From Drosophila miranda (Eukaryota > Arthropoda > Insecta > Diptera > Drosophilidae): a DNA stretch of 64,000 bases. This document shows, one piece after another, positions 1-10,999 of this stretch. Below the pieces are notes generated by a model. That model was not told the origin of the DNA and ran no database searches. It was given only the letters and a program-made list of their open reading frames with translations. The translations under genes were made by a program, and so were the position numbers. The stretch covers positions 13,188,001 to 13,252,000 of the forward strand of contig NC_046676.1 of the NCBI RefSeq assembly GCF_003369915.1. Reading direction: 5' to 3'. Each line of letters opens with the position of its first letter. The first letter of the stretch is position 1.

Positions 1-273
1 TTTTGCGGTTCGCAGCCAGAATAAATGCCCCAGGCGATGAAGCTAATTTAAAAAGAGACGAGCAACAGAAAAATGATAAGAGCGGGGTGGAACGGGTAAA
101 GAGACGCAGCAGACACTCGGGGAAACCGTATTAAAAAAATTCAAATATAAACATCATTGTGCCCGCTTGAGTGTGTATGTGTGAGTGTATAGAAAATTAG
201 AATTGGAAAAAAAAGGCAGCAAACAAACAAGAGAACATTTTCATTAGGTTGTCATTTGGTTTTGTGTGCGAAA

Positions 274-281
274 TGACGTCA
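274..281. promoter_or_regulatory. CRE palindrome TGACGTCA
   Basis: A perfect 8-bp TGACGTCA, the CREB/ATF bZIP consensus. A second perfect copy lies 129 bp downstream at 403. Motif identity is certain; binding is inferred. Confidence 0.45.
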
Positions 282-402
282 TGTGACATAAAAGGTTGCT
301 AAATTTATCAGCAGTCTAAAAGCTCGATGCAGAGACATGAGAGTACACAAGTATGCACGAGTACATCCAGGCCATGCCGGAAGCCAGGTAGAGCAGGTGG
401 AG

Positions 403-410
403 TGACGTCA
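403..410. promoter_or_regulatory. CRE palindrome TGACGTCA (second copy)
   Basis: Second perfect TGACGTCA in the left flank, partner of the copy at 274. A third perfect copy in the window is at 30784-30791. Confidence 0.45.
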
Positions 411-1304
411 TAAACTTCTTCGGTCATGGAAATGAACTAAGGAATAAAACTATTTTCTTTTTTAAAGGGAATCTAACTATAAAACACAAGCCAGAGTTTC
501 GATAAGATTGCACAACAACTGAACAAACACTAAATATAAATCAAGTTATAGACGGTCCGGCCTACAAAAAAACATCTGTTGTGAGGGAAAAATTACGCTT
601 GCAAACTACTGTGCAGCGTATCGTTCTTCAATAAATAAGATTTCAACATTTACAAATCTGTTTATCACTTGTTGCAGGTCGCAGTTTTTTTTTTCGCCAA
701 ACCGAAAGAGAAAATGTGGGTCACAGTCGCGCGAGGGGGAGCAAAAGCACACTGTATTAGACACACACGCACACACATATGCACTTCGAGCGTGAAGATT
801 TTGCAACCAAGATGGCGTGTGTGTGCGAGTCGATAACAAATTAGTTATAAAAGCAACAGCTAAAATCCGAAGTCCGTACGACATGCAACTGTATTTTCAT
901 AATCCGACAGGGGGGCATAGAAAGTGGGAAGAAAGAAAGCATGAATCATGTGAAAAGGAAAAGGTACTCACACCCACCCAAAAGACGAAAGAGAGAGGCA
1001 GAGAGAGAGAGAGAGAAAAAGCCGCGTCAGAAATTTTCAGAACATCAAACGCAAAGCATAACATCAAAACACACACACACAAATGCACGCATACAATTAG
1101 GAATGTTGCGTGTGCTTGACCAAACCCAAAAAACAAAAACAACACTTATTAGGGAAGTACAAAAGATGGCGTCACCGGCCATAACCTCTGCCCATCATAG
1201 CGGTAGAAGCATAACAGTAAAGATTCCATTTAGTTTCCAAAAGATTAATTCAACGAACAGCGCACATTTTCACCAGAAGAAATTCTAATTTATAAGAAAC
1301 TCAC

Positions 1305-1560
1305 CGTGGCTGCTTTTCTAAATGTCGGTCGGCCGATCCTCCAGTCGTTTCACACACACGAGTACAAGTCAATACAATCACTATGGGAGCACACGCTTTT
1401 TGTTATACACTCGCTCGCTCTCGTAATGCACAAAACATAGACTAATATGAAAAGAGGATAAAATTTAAAAGATTTATTGCTTTTGACCAAAGGGTTTTGC
1501 TTTTCAAAACGGCACTGGCACTTTACACTGCACGGTCACATTCAACGTTTAACGTTGCTT
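1305..1560 (-). other. Candidate 5' UTR exon of a minus-strand gene running off the left edge
   Basis: Read on the minus strand, the sequence ends at 1305 with CAGCCACG followed by a consensus donor GTGAGT (1304-1299). Upstream it has the AAC/GTG-rich character of fly 5' leaders and contains no long reading frame. The right-hand limit is a guess. No coding part is visible in the window, so the gene cannot be named. It could also be a chance donor in intergenic DNA. Confidence 0.3.
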
Positions 1561-1644
1561 GTTAGAGGCGCACGCACACGTCCGCACAACTCGAAGAACA
1601 AGACGCAAAAGACGAGAGTGGAGAGCTGGAAGGCGGTCCGGTCG

Positions 1645-1704
1645 TCAGTGTTCGTTAACGCCAAAAGTTGCGCAGTGTTTCCAAAAATTGAAAATTGGGG
1701 ACAG
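1645..1704 (+). promoter_or_regulatory. Candidate plus-strand initiator and short 5' exon
   Basis: An initiator-like TCAGT at 1645-1649 is followed 55 bp later by a splice donor, GGGGACAG then GTAAAA, at 1704/1705. This would be a short leader exon of a transcript reading right, possibly toward the mini-gene near 2468 or TMEM177. No TATA box or clear DPE is seen, so support is weak. Confidence 0.25.
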
Positions 1705-2467
1705 GTAAAATTGAGAGCTAACATATTAATGAAATAAAAAACAATTTCAGAATAAATAATGCACAAATTGTTGTGACGCCATGTCGCTATGCACACATGA
1801 GACAGAGCAGAAAGAGAGATAGAGAGAGCTGTTCGACTGGAAAGCGGCCTGGAAGTGTATCATCCTGCTACGCCCAAATACATTCACAATTATGTTGGGT
1901 GTGTGTGTGTGCGTTCGCATATGTATTGGGACGAATATGTGAAACAACAACGCCGCGAGTCCTGTTTTCGCCACTTTGACCACAAGAATTGCTTCGTTTA
2001 TGCTTCTCTTTCCGCACTTTTAGGTATTCCGCGCTCAGCAACTGTGTCAATTAACCCCCAGCCCACGCCGATTATGTCATATTATTGATACAAATACAAG
2101 TACACTTATTAACGACGACTCCTCACCGGCAAGGCAATGCCGTGAAAAAATCAATGAGTTGAGTGCGCTTCGGCTACGTTTTCCCTCTCAACACCCACGT
2201 TTGCTAACTTAAGTTATCACCCCGTATCAAACCGTACAGAAAAAGGGCTCCGCCAGCAAAGTACTATTTGTTCGATTCTTAATCACTATTAGTTCAGTCT
2301 AAATGCTAAAAATTACACAGAATATTCACAGCGCGACGACCGCTTCGTTGGATTGTTTTTTCGATTACTTTGTGTTTTGTATTCGTTTCTACACCTCTAC
2401 ATTTTACATTTACATTTGCGCAATTTATTACATCGCAACTACACGGTTACTACACATTCGCTACATA

Positions 2468-2701
2468 ATGGCAGACAATATCGGCTTTATGTCCTCAAGG
2501 TATATTGTCCTCACACTCGAGGTAAGGTTCGTACGAACCTTCCAAGTCGCCTTTGTTTTTTGTGCCTGTTTTCCATACCCTTTTTATAGCCCACTAAATA
2601 TTACGACTCATTTTTGCGTCGCAGAGAGAGCACCAAAGTGGCCGTCTGAACTTGACCCACTTAAGCCCCCTGTATTTAAACAGTTCAACGACTTGAGGTA
2701 A
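2468..2701 (+). CDS. Doubtful small gene (about 35-45 aa)
   Basis: An ATG at 2468 starts MADNIGFMSS and the same frame stays open to a stop at 2699-2701, ending in PPVFKQFNDLR. Between them lie a good donor (CTCGAG then GTAAGG at 2521/2522), a weaker donor at 2499/2500 and a pyrimidine-led acceptor GTCGCAG at 2624. Acceptors 2-4 bp further on would keep the C-terminal frame (APKWPSELDPLKPP), whereas the best acceptor shifts it. The leader upstream looks like a fly 5' UTR. It may be a small protein gene, an upstream open frame on the TMEM177 transcript, or chance. I do not recognise the peptide. Confidence 0.25.
   Translation: MADNIGFMSSRYIVLTLEVRFVRTFQVAFVFCACFPYPFYSPLNITTHFCVAERAPKWPSELDPLKPPVFKQFNDLR
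2524..2541. repeat. Perfect 18-bp palindrome
   Basis: AAGGTTCGTACGAACCTT equals its own reverse complement. It overlaps the candidate splice donor GTAAGG at 2522, so in RNA it could form a hairpin covering that donor. Confidence 0.6.
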
Positions 2702-2805
2702 ATGGCGGCAAATATTACTTTGATTGAATAATTTGGTTGATTTAAGTTGGCATGTTAATTTTGTTTAGGTAATCATTATTGCTTTCTGCGGCTTACCTCA
2801 AGTTG

Positions 2806-2815
2806 TTCAGCTGAT
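2806..2815. promoter_or_regulatory. E-box (core promoter type) upstream of TMEM177
   Basis: TTCAGCTGAT carries the CAGCTG E-box of the AWCAGCTGWT class that is enriched in fly housekeeping core promoters. It lies about 140 bp upstream of the TMEM177 start codon. The same motif is found near the Ciao1, TMEM39/COA5 and pea/Rcd1 starts. Confidence 0.4.
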
Positions 2816-2953
2816 AAATATAGGGTTTTTAATGGTGCGCTAAGAGGGTTAAGGTGATTATTCAATGTTCAAAAATGTTGTTTTGATCAATTTTTTTTAC
2901 CGAATATCAATGAAAAAGTTCCGCTGATCCAATATACATAAAAAAGATAAGAT

Positions 2954-4046
2954 ATGCATATAGCACCGAAATCTGCTGGTGGCTTCTTTGCCTACTTCAA
3001 GACTGAACCTGGACGCAGACTAGTCTTTTACACAGCGGGCGCCACGACTATTGGCCTATTTGTTGGAAACTTCCTCCCCCACACATTTGGACTGAAATAT
3101 TACCGCGATTTCGTGCAATGCTACCAGTAGGTGAGAAAATGGCTGGTTTTAAGAAGCCAATCTTATGATTTCTGACGCTTTATTTCAGACATGGCGTGGA
3201 AAGGCCCGTGCCTGAAGCAGTAAAGAAACGCCTGGAACAAGCGCTGGATAAACTGCAGGTGGAACCCTTTGAGCGCAAGTTCGTCAAACCCTTCACCGTG
3301 TTCGGCTTCGATCTGTTTCAAGCTGGGACCACGAAATTCCGATTCGGGTCCGCTCTGGGCATACCTGTGAACTACGCTTACGACAGTCCCGCAGAGATAA
3401 AGCGGCCTGATATCCGCTTTAGGGACAAGCAAATTAATTGGAGCTCTCCCAGCGGAAAGCTGCTGGAACAAGCTATTGTTTTGACCGAAGATGAGCAGGT
3501 GTTTGGCCTGAGCAAGGCCATCCTCCAGTTGCAAACGTATCGTGTGCTGCTTAACTCGATATTCCCCACCGTCAGCTTTCTCATGGTGTACACCATTGGG
3601 CATTATCTAAACCTGCGCCTTAATCTGTTTGCCCGCCATGGCAGCGTAAGTACTTGGGTGGACGAGAGATTTGTGTAATCATTTGGCTTTTTTCTTCTCA
3701 GGTCCGCTTTGTCCTCTACTCCATACTGGGTCTCTTCGGCGTCGGCAGTTGGACGTTCATGAAAGACTTTAATCAGGTGTCCACGGATGCTGAGATTGAC
3801 AAGAAGCTGGCCACCTTGGGGCCGCAATTTGTGGCCTCAGGGGCCAGCTTCTATGATAAGCATTTGAAGAAGAACATTGCGTTGAGGGAACTCATTGGAG
3901 ATAACACCTACACCGCCTTGGGCAATGAGAATTATATGCTGCGTCAGAAATCCATGCCGTTGACGGCACGCAAGTCCTTTTTCTTGGAAAAGTTGAAAGA
4001 GCTGCAAAAGGCGCAAGCCCAGCAGCCACCGGCCGAGTCCCAATAA
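2954..4046 (+). CDS. TMEM177: TMEM177 homologue, mitochondrial inner-membrane protein
   Basis: Three exons, 2954-3126, 3189-3645 and 3702-4046, encode about 324 aa; the human protein is close in length (311 aa). The first donor must be at 3127 because the alternative three bases later would retain an in-frame TAG. Exon 1 has a hydrophobic segment (LVFYTAGATTIGLFVGNFL). Family signatures are FVKPFTVFGFDLFQAG, the INWSSPSGKLLEQAI stretch, two hydrophobic helices (SIFPTVSFLMVYTIG and VLYSILGLFGVGSWTF), then FYDKHLKKNIALRELIGDNTYTALGN and SMPLTARK. In humans TMEM177 associates with COX20 and affects COX2 biogenesis in cytochrome c oxidase; the same role here is inferred from homology. It converges on HPS1, whose stop codon is 208 bp away on the other strand. 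Confidence 0.9.
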
Positions 4047-4254
4047 ACATATTTTTTGTTACACTTTGAACGATTTATAATTTAGTTTTATGCATTTAAC
4101 ATTTAAATGGAATAATTTATAACAGTGGAGAGCTGTCCTTTTGACGTTTCACATTGCATATGTCCCATAAATTGACTAGATTCATGCGCCCGACCGCTGG
4201 AATGGTATTATGGAAAATTAAGCTTTCTAACGTAACATGCATATTCATATAGAT

Positions 4255-6051
4255 TTAAAATGTCTCCTCCCCTACCACATCGCTGATAGTGGCCACCAAA
4301 CGTCGGGCATGCTCTACAGCGCAGGTGGCTGTGACCAGTCCCAGATGGATGCAGAACAACTCGTATACCCGGACCTTGCCAGGCGCCAGCTTAGGGAAGC
4401 AGAGCTCAGCCAGATCAAAGTAATAGTCCACCGAGAGGGCTCCAGGCTCGGATGGCGCCTTTGCGGTACTGCCACTGGAAGCAGCTGATGCAAGAAAATG
4501 GTGCTGAAGGTCCAGAGTTGGGCTGAGGACGCCGCCCGACTGATCCTCGAACCAGAGGAAGTACGAGTAGTGAAAGACTTTGTCCTTCCACATGACTGTA
4601 GTCTGGCCCTTCTTGAGATACCTTCGGGCAAACTCTACCATATTCCATAGTTTTGTTTTCGTAACCAGCTGATTCGGTCGGAGATCGGGGCCCAACATTT
4701 GTCCGCTGCTGCGATTAACGTACATAAAGTGAACCAGGCCGGGAAAATCCTCCAAGTAAGCATCAATCGATATATTCCGTGTAGCCTTTACAGCCAGAAA
4801 CTCTGCAAATTCTAGCAACTTGGCCTCGACGAGACAGCCAAACTCGTATAGGTGATCCAGGTGCGCGCTTGAGCTATCGCACGAGGCCAGTGTGAAGAGC
4901 TGTTTTAGCTCCTCTATAAACGAGGGCACGTTCGACTCAATCCTCACAAGCAGCTCCCGCTCAAAGTTTTTAAAGTACTCCATGTACATTTTGCGAAGAT
5001 TTTCCCATTTCGCAGTAAACTTTTTAATGCAGCTCTCCAATTCATTCAAGTCGCCACACGTCTGTTTCAAATGCCGCTTCAGAGCAGCAAAAGTTTGTAC
5101 AATAAAGGGCTCCAAATTTTCAAAGGCTGGCTTCAAAGCGTCCGAGTCTCCCTGTTGGTGCACTGTATTGATTTTTTGCACCACAAAGAAGCAGTCGTAG
5201 ATGCAACTGGTTAGCGGCATATTCGCGTACTCGATGACCTGGAGGAGCACCTGGTTGCCATGCAAGCGGGAAATGTGCACAATGGTGGGTACACATCCAG
5301 AGTTCTCGTCGTGGGAAGCGCCTTGCAGAAAGACCGGCACAGAACTTTGCGATGGAGAATTCAGAGACTCAAGCGCCCGTGACAAAATGCTCAGAAAAAG
5401 AAGATCAGATGCAGCCAGCAGCACTGCGTGTTTGGTTCTATTGGCGGCTACCAGTTTGTTGGAGACCATCAGCAGGACATGGGCCCGGGGTAGTCCGTCC
5501 TGGCGCAGCTGCTCCAGCGTAGCATCAAGTGTCAAGTGAATTGTTCTCTTTAGTTCCTTGTTGATCACCAGCTTGGGTATGGCCTCGATTAAATATGCCT
5601 GCTCTTCCTGTGAAAGCAATGTTTCGTAGCACTCGAGGCACTGCGTCAGCAGCTCCTGTTGCCCTGCCTGGGCCCCAAAGATGTTCGCTCCATAGCAATA
5701 GCGCGATAGAGTGATTGCTACGCCCATCTGTCGCGTCAGCGTGTCGACTGGCATGTGTCCAATCTTCAGGAAGGTAAATCCCAAAAGTTCCCCAAAAACC
5801 AAATTGAATCCCTTTTCGCACTGGAAGCTGGAGTACGCGTTGTCAAACTGGCATTGCATTATCTTTTGCGAGCTGATGATGGGGCTGAAGATTTGCACCA
5901 GGATGTTATTGTTAATCGGACAACTGGGATCGGGGGCAGACTCCAGCAGACCTTGTTTGACGGCCACATCGCAGATTTTCTGGGTCAGTGGAGCGTTCAG
6001 TTTTTGATAGACAACATCGTTGCCGCTGTTAAATACGATTAAGCCGTTCAT
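4255..6051 (-). CDS. HPS1: HPS1 homologue, BLOC-3 subunit
   Basis: A single uninterrupted frame of 598 aa starting MNGLIVFNSGNDVVY. The strongest family signature is near residues 430-455, ATRNISIDAYLEDFPGLVHF followed by MYVNRSSGQM, which closely parallels human HPS1. Also typical are WNMVEFARRYLKKGQTTV, the YSYFLWFEDQ stretch, and the C-terminal VRVYELFCIHLGLV. HPS1 and HPS4 form BLOC-3, the exchange factor for Rab32/38 used in lysosome-related organelle (pigment granule) biogenesis. The protein is about 100 aa shorter than human HPS1 and lacks most of its Ser-rich central linker. It is divergent from Ciao1 across a 0.9-kb spacer containing a hAT-like insertion, and convergent with TMEM177. 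Confidence 0.93.
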   Translation of the reverse strand: MNGLIVFNSGNDVVYQKLNAPLTQKICDVAVKQGLLESAPDPSCPINNNILVQIFSPIISSQKIMQCQFDNAYSSFQCEKGFNLVFGELLGFTFLKIGHMPVDTLTRQMGVAITLSRYCYGANIFGAQAGQQELLTQCLECYETLLSQEEQAYLIEAIPKLVINKELKRTIHLTLDATLEQLRQDGLPRAHVLLMVSNKLVAANRTKHAVLLAASDLLFLSILSRALESLNSPSQSSVPVFLQGASHDENSGCVPTIVHISRLHGNQVLLQVIEYANMPLTSCIYDCFFVVQKINTVHQQGDSDALKPAFENLEPFIVQTFAALKRHLKQTCGDLNELESCIKKFTAKWENLRKMYMEYFKNFERELLVRIESNVPSFIEELKQLFTLASCDSSSAHLDHLYEFGCLVEAKLLEFAEFLAVKATRNISIDAYLEDFPGLVHFMYVNRSSGQMLGPDLRPNQLVTKTKLWNMVEFARRYLKKGQTTVMWKDKVFHYSYFLWFEDQSGGVLSPTLDLQHHFLASAASSGSTAKAPSEPGALSVDYYFDLAELCFPKLAPGKVRVYELFCIHLGLVTATCAVEHARRLVATISDVVGEETF

Positions 6052-6161
6052 TTTATCATCATTTAATTAGCAAAACAGGAAAATACAGGATACACAAATT
6101 TCTCCACTGGTGCTGGGTAACGTAACGGAATGCGGAATGTAACTCTTGCAGCACCCACCCC

Positions 6162-6810
6162 CAGTCCTGCCATTTTAGCTTATTTTAAGCTAGATTTTGC
6201 TTATTTTAAAACCAAATAGCTTGAAAAATAATTGATATGCTTATAGCTTGAAATCTGACCTATTTCAAATTTCATTTAGCTTATTTTGGCTCCAAAAAAT
6301 AGTACGAAACAATTTGTTTTTTTTTTTTATTGTATTGTAATATTTGTTAATTTACATTACGTACAAAAATGAATTTAAGAAGTGGTTACGCAATGTGCCT
6401 TCTGACCCCACAAAATCATACTGCTGTTTTTGTAAGTCAACAAGTCAAAATTGGGGCCAAGTTATGCGAATTACGGCAGCATGCTGTCGCAAAAAAACAT
6501 ATTTCGTACAATGCAAGCATGGCAAACTAAAAAAATACTTTTAGGTAGAAAGTACTCAAAAACAGAGGAGCAGGAGGCTGCAGTTTGTTTTTACTCTGCT
6601 GGCCATAGCATAATGAAGTGGATGAAATCATGTCATTAGTTTAATTGAAAATTGTAAAAAAATATCAATAAAATTCAATTAACCATTATTTTGATGTGTT
6701 TTTATGGTTAGCTTATTTTTAAGCTATTTTGTTTATTACTTTTTAGCTTATTTTAGCTTATTTTGTTCTTCAAACTATCTTAAGGTGACTCTCAAAATCT
6801 GGCAGAACTG
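6162..6810 (+). mobile_element. hAT-like non-autonomous element, copy 1
   Basis: The ends are short inverted repeats: CAGTCCTGCCATTTTAGC on the left and, read from the right end inward, CAGTTCTGCCAGATTTTGAG. Both flanks contain CCCACCCC, but the match is not cleanly adjacent, so the target duplication is uncertain. The interior is rich in AGCTTATTTT motifs. A decayed reading frame near 6365-6500 encodes FKKWLRNVPSDPTKSYCCFC, then after a frameshift KLCELRQHAVAKKH, giving a CxxC...Hx5H zinc-finger pattern like the BED finger of hAT transposases. It lacks the rest of a transposase. A related copy in opposite orientation is at 15897-16672. Confidence 0.75.
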
Positions 6811-6858
6811 CGCACTCCCACCCCCGCCAAAAGTCAGTGTTGTTCGGCAGCACTAGAA

Positions 6859-6869
6859 AATCAGCTGTT
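6859..6869. promoter_or_regulatory. E-box upstream of Ciao1
   Basis: AATCAGCTGTT, core-promoter E-box type, lies 87 bp upstream of the Ciao1 ATG and just outside the hAT-like element, so the insertion left it intact next to Ciao1. Confidence 0.4.
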
Positions 6870-6925
6870 GATGACTGACTTTCTTCTTCTTACCACATGC
6901 GCTTTTTTTATCAAAAACTCCGTGA

Positions 6926-7963
<1,038 letters not shown>

Positions 7964-8026
7964 CAATCCGATCAATGTGTTGTAGGTTATAAGTGTTTAA
8001 GCAAAGAGTAGTTTGATTTTTATACG

Positions 8027-8032
8027 AATAAA
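8027..8032 (+). terminator. Poly(A) signal of Ciao1
   Basis: AATAAA 64 bp after the Ciao1 stop codon, in AT-rich sequence between the two convergent genes. Confidence 0.6.
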
Positions 8033-8128
8033 GTTTCTTCTTAATAAGAAATAAAAGTATTTAAATTACAGATAATCTTGAACTAATAAATGCTCCTCTA
8101 GGCTTTTTCTCTTAAATAATCTCAAATA

Positions 8129-8987
8129 CTACTTGTTAAGAAAGGGTTCCTGCAGGGTTTTAAACAACCTTTTGGCCTTACGGGGCCCCAGACCCATCAC
8201 CTGTGACAGTCTCTCCTCACTGGCAGTGATCACATTTCCCAGGTTACCAAAAGTCTGAAGAAGCGTGACGGCATCCGTTTTGTTTACAGGCTTAATGTTG
8301 GTCAGAGCGGCCACCAGCTAAGATCAATAATCATTATTAATATTATGAGCATATTTAGGAGTATACATATTTGATAACATTGTTGTACTGCACCTTTTGA
8401 TGAGGATTCGATTCTACTCGTTCCATTATCAAGTCAGGTGGTCGCTTTTCAAACTGCTTGTAGGTTTCAATTATTTTGCCAGCCTCCTCTGCATTCCAGG
8501 CCAGCATCATGGTAAGATCTGCTAGCAGTGATATCCGAGTCAAGCTTTTAAGAGCGTTGTGCGGCTCCGGAGTGTCTACTTGGACCAGCAAGACACGTAG
8601 CTCGTACATCTTGCCCAGAGCCTTCAGTCGCTGACAAATGTAATCTGGATTGAGATTGTGGTACTTGAGCGATAGGAAAAGGATGCAGGAAGTGCGGCCC
8701 ACAACATAGTCGGGTACAATGTCATCGCGAAATTCCAGAGGTACGTTCTGTATAGATTTTAGTATTGGATTGCCTCGCTGCTTGCTGTGGACAAGGACGC
8801 TGTGAGGATTTGAAGCCGGCTTGGCGGCTGTTATTGAAGCGGAAGTGTTGTTGCTGCTATTAGCGGTTGATGTCGCAGCGGGAACGGGCTGGCTGGTACT
8901 GGGCTGCACCTTAGGCTTCTTGGGCGATGTGGGCATTTCCATGGAGCCCAAAACATCATTAAAAGAATCGTCGTCGAAATCATCCAT
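8129..8987 (-). CDS. Ercc1: Ercc1, structure-specific endonuclease subunit
   Basis: Two exons on the minus strand, 8987-8394 and 8317-8129, joined in phase 0 (HQK then [10 protein letters not shown]) across a 76-bp intron, giving 260 aa. Residues about 1-70 are a low-complexity S/T/A/P-rich tail. The central domain begins at [20 protein letters not shown] and includes [20 protein letters not shown], the non-catalytic nuclease-like fold of ERCC1. The C-terminus carries the tandem helix-hairpin-helix, seen as [24 protein letters not shown]1 pairs with XPF (mei-9 in flies) to cut 5' of lesions in nucleotide excision repair and in recombination. It is divergent from eIF3m with about 415 bp between start codons. 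Confidence 0.96.
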
Positions 8988-9401
8988 TCTATCCTTCTAA
9001 AACAGCCGGAAAATTGTATTACGTTTTCCGGCACTGTTTTTAGTGCCATCTGGCAGCTCTGTCATTGTTTGGCTGTTTTTGCTTATGAAAAAGAAGCTAC
9101 GTAGAAAAAAAAATTTCATATATCTTTGACTTGGAACCATACATTTAAAATTCAATTAGATGTAGAAGATCTTCTATTTGAAGATTTTCGAATTGATGCT
9201 GGAAAAGTTATAACTTGTTTGCGTTATATTCTTAATATCTGCTGGCGCTGGCCTGCAGACCGAAAGCAGCTAGAATAACGCCACTTTGGCATCACTGTTA
9301 GCTCTCTTTCCTTTTTCGACTGTCATAGCACCGAAGTGTGTGCGTGCGTGTTATTTTCAACAAGATTTGATTCAATAAATTGGAATACAATTATTAGAAA
9401 T

Positions 9402-10741
9402 ATGACTTCGCATCCGGTTTTTATTGACCTCTCCTTGGACGAGCAGGTAAAGTTTGAGTGACAGCTATGTGTCCCGTTTTCGACGGACTAAACCGAATTT
9501 GAGGTTATGTTGTCCTGAAAGGGTGCAAAACAAACTTGAAGCTAATATTTAAACAAATTCGCAATAGGTGCAAGAGCTGCGCAAGTATTTCAAGAAGTTG
9601 GGAGCCGAAATCTCATCGGAGAAATCCAACAAAGGCGTTGAAGATGATTTGCACAAAATCATTGGCGTCTGCGATGTTTGCTTCAAAGATGGAGAGCCTT
9701 CTCAGATCGATGGCATCCTCAATAGCATAGTGTCCATAATGATAACGGTGAGTAAGCATCAGAGAATTCAAGATGCAGTTTATAATTACGTCTGATTTGT
9801 AGATCCCCCTGGACCGCGGAGAGAACATTGTGTTGGCGTACTGCGAAAAGATGACCAAGGCGCCGAACCAGCCGCTGGGCAAGGTGTGCTTGCAGTCGCT
9901 GTGGCGTCTGTTCAACAATCTGGACACGGCCTCACCCTTGCGCTACCATGTCTACTACCATCTGGTGCAGGTGGCCAAGCAATGCGAACAGGTTTTGGAA
10001 GTCTTCACTGGAGTGGATCAGCTAAAAACTCAGTTTACCAATTGCCCGCCATCCTCTGAACAAATGCAGAAGTTGTACCGTCTGCTCCATGATGTCACCA
10101 AGGATACTAACATGGAGCTCTCTTCCAAGGTAATGATTGAGCTGCTGGGCACATATACGGCTGACAATGCCTGTGTGGCACGCGAGGATGCCATGAAGTG
10201 CATTGTCACCGCCCTGGCCGATCCCAATACATTCCTGCTGGATCCGTTGCTAGCGTTGAAGCCAGTGCGCTTCTTGGAGGGCGATCTCATCCACGATTTG
10301 CTTTCCATTTTTGTCTCTGACAAATTGCCATCGTACGTTCAGTTCTACGAGGATCACAAGGAGTTTGTCAACTCTCAGGGACTAAACCACGAACAGAACA
10401 TGAAGAAGATGCGCCTGCTGACGTTCATGCAGTTGGCCGAGAGCAATCCAGAAATGACCTTCGATACCCTGACCAAGGAGCTGCAAATCACCGAAGATGA
10501 AGTGGAACCCTTCGTCATCCAGGTGCTCAAGACGAAACTGGTGCGTGCTCGCTTGGATCAGGCCAACCGCAAGGTACACATTTCATCGACCATGCATCGT
10601 ACATTTGGCGCACCGCAATGGCAACAGCTGCGGGGCTTACTGCAGGCCTGGAAGGAGAACCTGAGCTCAGTCCGTGATGGTCTCACAAATGTTTCATCCG
10701 CGCAATTGGATCTGGCCCGCACACAAAAGCTGATAAACTAG
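9402..10741 (+). CDS. eIF3m: Translation initiation factor eIF3 subunit M (Tango7)
   Basis: Three exons, 9402-9446, 9568-9747 and 9803-10741, encode 387 aa, the usual length. Exon 1 codes only [15 protein letters not shown]. The coding phases are 0 at both junctions ([11 protein letters not shown] and [13 protein letters not shown]). Helical repeats fill the N-terminal two thirds; a PCI domain follows, visible as [39 protein letters not shown] and the winged-helix strand [15 protein letters not shown]. It is a component of the 13-subunit eIF3 complex; in flies the same gene was also found as Tango7, affecting Golgi organisation and caspase regulation. A poly(A) signal AATAAA follows at 10865. 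Confidence 0.97.
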
Positions 10742-10864
10742 GCAGCCGTCATAAATGGTACATAAAAATGAAACATAATCGAAATGATTGGCCAAGAAAA
10801 AACAAATATTTCGGGGCGTTTGAATTACAAACTAAATTATTTTCAAGAATGCGTAGAAAGCTTG

Positions 10865-10870
10865 AATAAA
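10865..10870 (+). terminator. Poly(A) signal of eIF3m
   Basis: AATAAA 124 bp downstream of the stop codon, before the convergent O-fut1 gene. Confidence 0.55.
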
Positions 10871-10999
10871 TTTCTAAGTAAATCGAGCGTAAAAGCCATT
10901 TCTCGTTAAATGCGTGGATTGGATTACTTTTCTAGCTTATCACTACAGTAGGTCCTCGTCTGTCTGGATTGCGTTTAAGCTGAGATTTCTCCAGGAGAT

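Larger units (their letters stand above)
1..1304. other. Non-coding left flank, probably intron or promoter sequence
   Basis: I see no conserved protein in any frame here. The sequence has A-rich tracts, short CA and GA runs and two CRE palindromes. The open frames around 817-1288 translate to low-complexity K/R/E/H-rich peptides arising from GA and CA tracts. A minus-strand splice donor just to the right (GTGAGT on the minus strand at 1304-1299) suggests this stretch is the first intron of a minus-strand gene whose body lies left of the window. That is an inference from one splice motif. Confidence 0.4.
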
